Shown piece by piece: positions 5,421 through 8,390 of a stretch of DNA of 8,390 nt. The DNA lies in the NCBI GenBank assembly GCA_017630115.1, contig JAGBVY010000066.1:1-8390 (forward strand), read 5' to 3'. A program made the translations under genes and the position numbers. Each line of letters opens with the position of its first letter. Positions within the stretch are counted from its first letter, which is position 1. The notes beneath the pieces were generated by a model that had not been told where the DNA came from, made no database searches, and worked only from the letters and a program-made list of their open reading frames with translations. The DNA comes from Tidjanibacter sp. Its GTDB lineage: Bacteria; Bacteroidota; Bacteroidia; Bacteroidales; Rikenellaceae.

Positions 5421-6563
5421 GTGAGCAATAATCCTAATAATAAGGGGCGCAGTGGCGCCTCATCTACTGAGCGACTGCTCTCGATTGATGCACTCAGAGG
5501 GTTCGATATGCTCTTTATCATTGGTGGTGCAGGTGTGATAGTTGCCTTGTGCAACCTTTTTCCTTCATCGGAGCTGGCTGCGTGGCTCTCGGCCCAGATG
5601 CACCACGTCGAGTGGGATGGCTTTGCCCACCACGATACAATTTTCCCATTGTTCCTATTTGTTGCGGGGCTATCATTCCCATTGTCGCTACGCCGACAGC
5701 AACTCTCTGGGGCTACGAAGTGTCACATCTGCTGGCGTGTGCTACGTCGTGTGGTGGTGCTTGTGGTGTTGGGTATGGTCTATAACGGACTCTTTCGCCT
5801 CCAATTTGACACTCTCCGACTGCCGAGTGTGCTCGGACGCATAGGTGTGGCGTGGGGTGTGGCAGCCCTTCTGACCCTATGGCTCAAACCACAAGCAAGA
5901 GCTCTCGTTTCTCTGGTCCTGCTGGTGGGCTACTCGCTGCTTCTGACAATTCCGGCTCCCGATGTGGCAGAGGGAGTGGGGACACTTACTAAGGAGGGCA
6001 ACTTGGCAGGATTTGTCGATAGAACCCTTATGCCCAACCACATCTATTGGCGTGGGGTTATGGACCCCGAGGGCATACTTAGTACACTGCCTGCGGTGGT
6101 TACGGCTATGCTGGGAGTCTTTACGGGCGAGTGGATTCTGCGTGAAGGTATATCGGGCGGTCGCAAGGCTCTGGCTATGGCGTTGGCCTCGGTGGTGTTG
6201 TTGGCTTTGGGGCTTGTGTGGAACGAGTGGCAACCCGTCAATAAGTCGCTTTGGTCGAGCGCCTTTGTGCTGACAGCCGGGGCCTATTCGATGGCTATGT
6301 TTGCTCTCTTCTACTATCTTATAGACGTATGTGGCCTACGCCGATGGGCAGGATGGCTGCGTGTTGTGGGGGTCAATTCCATTACAATCTATATGCTCCA
6401 AGAGATTGTCAACTTCGGAGGGGTGTCGCAATTCTTCTTGGGCGGTATTGCAGGACTGTTGCCCGAGGGGTGGGGTGCGGTGGTGCTTTCGCTCGGCTAT
6501 GTTGTGGCCTGCTGGTTGGTGCTCTACCTGCTCGATAGGTATAAGATTTATCTGAAAGTATAA
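5421..6563 (+). CDS. COG4299/DUF5009 membrane acyltransferase, related to heparan-alpha-glucosaminide N-acetyltransferase
   Basis: This 380-residue inner-membrane protein belongs to the family of human lysosomal HGSNAT and bacterial NagX. HGSNAT moves an acetyl group from cytosolic acetyl-CoA across the membrane onto terminal glucosamine. Family marks are RLLSIDALRGFDM (18-30), EWDGFAHHDTIFPLFLF (64-80), LPSVLGRIG (134-142), DPEGILSTLPAV (215-226), PVNKSLWSSAFVL (272-284) and VVGVNSITIYMLQEIV (315-330). About ten hydrophobic spans can be counted between residues 29 and 371. The substrate of the bacterial members is mostly unknown. The histidine pair H70-H71 before D72 lies where the family places its conserved pre-helix motif; I cannot say whether either is catalytic. 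The start is GTG: a stop codon lies one codon upstream, and the first downstream ATG would cut the conserved LRGFDM motif. The FAD-lipoprotein gene begins 30 bp downstream, so the two are probably one transcript. Confidence 0.85.
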   Translation: MSNNPNNKGRSGASSTERLLSIDALRGFDMLFIIGGAGVIVALCNLFPSSELAAWLSAQMHHVEWDGFAHHDTIFPLFLFVAGLSFPLSLRRQQLSGATKCHICWRVLRRVVVLVVLGMVYNGLFRLQFDTLRLPSVLGRIGVAWGVAALLTLWLKPQARALVSLVLLVGYSLLLTIPAPDVAEGVGTLTKEGNLAGFVDRTLMPNHIYWRGVMDPEGILSTLPAVVTAMLGVFTGEWILREGISGGRKALAMALASVVLLALGLVWNEWQPVNKSLWSSAFVLTAGAYSMAMFALFYYLIDVCGLRRWAGWLRVVGVNSITIYMLQEIVNFGGVSQFFLGGIAGLLPEGWGAVVLSLGYVVACWLVLYLLDRYKIYLKV

Positions 6564-6593
6564 AAACAATCCGACTATATATATAATAATAGT

Positions 6594-8390
6594 ATGTGGA
6601 AAATGATTGGAAGATTGGCCGATTGCTTGGCGGCTGTTGTGACTACACTACTGCTAACGGCTTGCTCTTGTGAGAGCTACGATGTTGTAGTTATTGGTGG
6701 AGGTACGAGTGGCACAACGGCGGCTGTACGTTCGGCACGTCTGGGAGCTAAGACCCTCGTTGTGGAGCAAGGCCCTTGGTTGGGCGGTATGCTAACCTCG
6801 GCGGGTGTAAGCGCCACCGACGGCAACTACCGCCTGCGTGGGGGTATGTGGGGTGAGTTGCGCGACTCGTTGGAGGCCCACTATGGCGGTGCTCAGGCAC
6901 TCAAAACAGGCTGGGTGAGCAACCTCCTCTTTGAGCCCCACGTTGGTGCACGCATATTGAGCAACATTGCCCACAAAGAGGAACAATTGCGGGTGATGTT
7001 CAACACCGACTACACCTCTATCGCTCGCACCTCGAAGGGTTGGAGGATTGGACTGAGGGGCAAACAAGGCCACACAAAGGTGGAGTGCAAGGTGCTCATC
7101 GACGCCACCGAGCTAGGCGATGTGGCTGCCCAGTTGGGCGTTGGCTACGACAAGGGTATGGAAAGTCGCCACATAACTGGCGAGGATATAGCCCCCGAGA
7201 AGGCTAACGACATCATCCAAGACCTCACTATGGTGTTGATTCTCAAAGACTACGGCCGCGATATGACCATTCCTCAACCCGAGGGCTACGACCCCACACT
7301 CTTTGCTTGCGCCTGCGATAACCCTCTCTGCAAGAGCCCCAAAGAGGCCGACCGTCTGTGGTCTGAGCCTATGATGATGTCGTATGGTCGCCTGCCCGGA
7401 GGCAAGATTATGATAAACTGGCCCATTGAGGGTAACGACTTCTATGTCGATATGATTGATATGTCGCCCGATGAGCGCACAAGGGCCATTGAGCAGGCCA
7501 AGCACCACTCGCTTTGTTTCCTCTACTTCATTCAGCACGAGCTTGGACTCAACACCCTCTCTTTGGCCGACGACGAGTTCCCAACAGACGACCTGCTGCC
7601 ACTCATACCCTATCATCGTGAGTCGCGCCGTACTGAGGGCGAGGTACGCTTTCTGCTCAACCACATAGTCGCCCCCTACGACTACACCCTCTACCGCACA
7701 GCCATAGGTGTTGGCGACTACCCTGTCGATCAGCATCACACACGCTATACGGGTTGGGAGGAACTACCCAACCTCTACTTCCACTCCATACCCTCGTATG
7801 GCTTGCCTATGGGTACGCTTTTACCTAAGTGGGTTGATGGTCTTATTGTGGCCGAGAAGTCTATTTCGGTGAGCAATATTGTGAATGGCACGACTCGCCT
7901 CCAACCCGTTGTTATGCAGATAGGCGAGGCGGCGGGCATCATTGCAGCATTGGCCTCAACAAGGGGCATTGAGCCTCGCGAGGTGGCTGTGCGCGATGTT
8001 CAACGCGAGGTGCTCGCTGGTGGAGGCTACCTACTTCCATTTCTCGATCTTCCTGCCACCCATCCCCACTTTGGGGCTATGCAACGTGTGGGTGTTACGG
8101 GCATAATTGAGGGCGTGGGTATGACCGTAGGTTGGGAGAATCAGAGTTGGTTTCGTGCCGAGGAGAGTATCACTATGGACGAACTCTCGCGTGGTCTGAA
8201 TCGTTACGATAGAAGCATCCCCCATATTGCAGAGAGTCGCAATGTCACTGTGGGCGACATTGTTCGCTATGGTTCGGTTAGTTCGACTCAGTGGTCGGCG
8301 TGGGGGCTTAATGATTTCAACCCCCAACGTAATGCTACCCGCTTGGAGTGCGCTGTGGCTATCGACCATATTCTCCATCCTTTTGAAAAG
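6594..8390 (+). CDS. FAD-dependent oxidoreductase lipoprotein (FAD_oxidored, PF12831-like), 3' end cut by window
   Basis: The frame is open for 599 codons to the window edge without a stop. Residues 1-24 form a lipoprotein signal with lipobox L-T-A-C (C24). Only five residues later a Rossmann fold begins: VVVIGGGTSGTTAA (GxGxxG at 35-40) with E58 at the end of the second strand to hold the ribose, then WLGGMLTSAG. VLIDATELGDVAAQLG (167-182) and IGEAAGIIAAL (443-453) are the second and C-terminal flavin-binding motifs of this family. Members are often annotated as FAD-dependent oxidoreductase or, loosely, xanthan lyase; the substrate is unknown. Residues about 490-535 and 550-597 look like two weak S-layer-homology-type repeats (H-F-x-A-M-Q-R-V-G-V-T-G-I-I-E-G, and later N-x-F-N-P-Q-R-N-A-T-R-L-E-C-A-V-A-I). 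It follows the acyltransferase by 30 bp with no promoter or Shine-Dalgarno sequence visible. The protein is likely anchored on the periplasmic side of a membrane. Confidence 0.85.
   Translation, partial: MWKMIGRLADCLAAVVTTLLLTACSCESYDVVVIGGGTSGTTAAVRSARLGAKTLVVEQGPWLGGMLTSAGVSATDGNYRLRGGMWGELRDSLEAHYGGAQALKTGWVSNLLFEPHVGARILSNIAHKEEQLRVMFNTDYTSIARTSKGWRIGLRGKQGHTKVECKVLIDATELGDVAAQLGVGYDKGMESRHITGEDIAPEKANDIIQDLTMVLILKDYGRDMTIPQPEGYDPTLFACACDNPLCKSPKEADRLWSEPMMMSYGRLPGGKIMINWPIEGNDFYVDMIDMSPDERTRAIEQAKHHSLCFLYFIQHELGLNTLSLADDEFPTDDLLPLIPYHRESRRTEGEVRFLLNHIVAPYDYTLYRTAIGVGDYPVDQHHTRYTGWEELPNLYFHSIPSYGLPMGTLLPKWVDGLIVAEKSISVSNIVNGTTRLQPVVMQIGEAAGIIAALASTRGIEPREVAVRDVQREVLAGGGYLLPFLDLPATHPHFGAMQRVGVTGIIEGVGMTVGWENQSWFRAEESITMDELSRGLNRYDRSIPHIAESRNVTVGDIVRYGSVSSTQWSAWGLNDFNPQRNATRLECAVAIDHILHPFEK

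Overview
The window looks like chromosomal DNA of a member of the Bacteroidota, most likely the order Bacteroidales. Three things support this. Matches to the phylum-specific promoter form (TTTG about 20 bp before TAnnTTTG) lie in front of several genes. Most starts lack a Shine-Dalgarno sequence. The bamD-rpoZ-recN neighbourhood and the pairing of a Xer recombinase with a ribosome-hibernation factor are typical of the group. I cannot name a genus.

Layout. On the minus strand from about 2110 leftwards lie a 260-residue envelope protein (signal peptide, two hydrophobic segments, barrel-like C-terminal half), then a complete XerC/D-type tyrosine recombinase, then the first 14 codons of what looks like hpf (running off the left edge). 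Between the recombinase and hpf is a 278-bp gap (43-320). It contains two blocks of 7-bp repeats and two GC-rich hairpins, and the right-hand block runs into the last codons of the recombinase gene. On the plus strand from 2292 rightwards lie bamD (lipoprotein of the outer-membrane-protein insertion machine), rpoZ (Bacteroidales-type RNA polymerase omega), a clear intrinsic terminator, recN (SMC-like double-strand-break repair ATPase), then a second probable unit. That unit has a COG4299/DUF5009 multi-membrane-span acyltransferase related to heparan-alpha-glucosaminide N-acetyltransferase, and 30 bp behind it a lipoprotein FAD-dependent oxidoreductase cut by the right edge. The two transcription directions diverge from an AT-rich promoter region at 2111-2291.

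How they fit together. Most of the window is conserved housekeeping: chromosome dimer resolution, ribosome hibernation, outer-membrane biogenesis, transcription and DNA repair. The part least explained by known biology is the tight acyltransferase and FAD-lipoprotein pair (5421-8390). It could be an envelope system that acylates and oxidises a sugar or glycan; this is inference from families and spacing only. I saw no CRISPR array, tRNA, insertion sequence, prophage or recognisable defence system.
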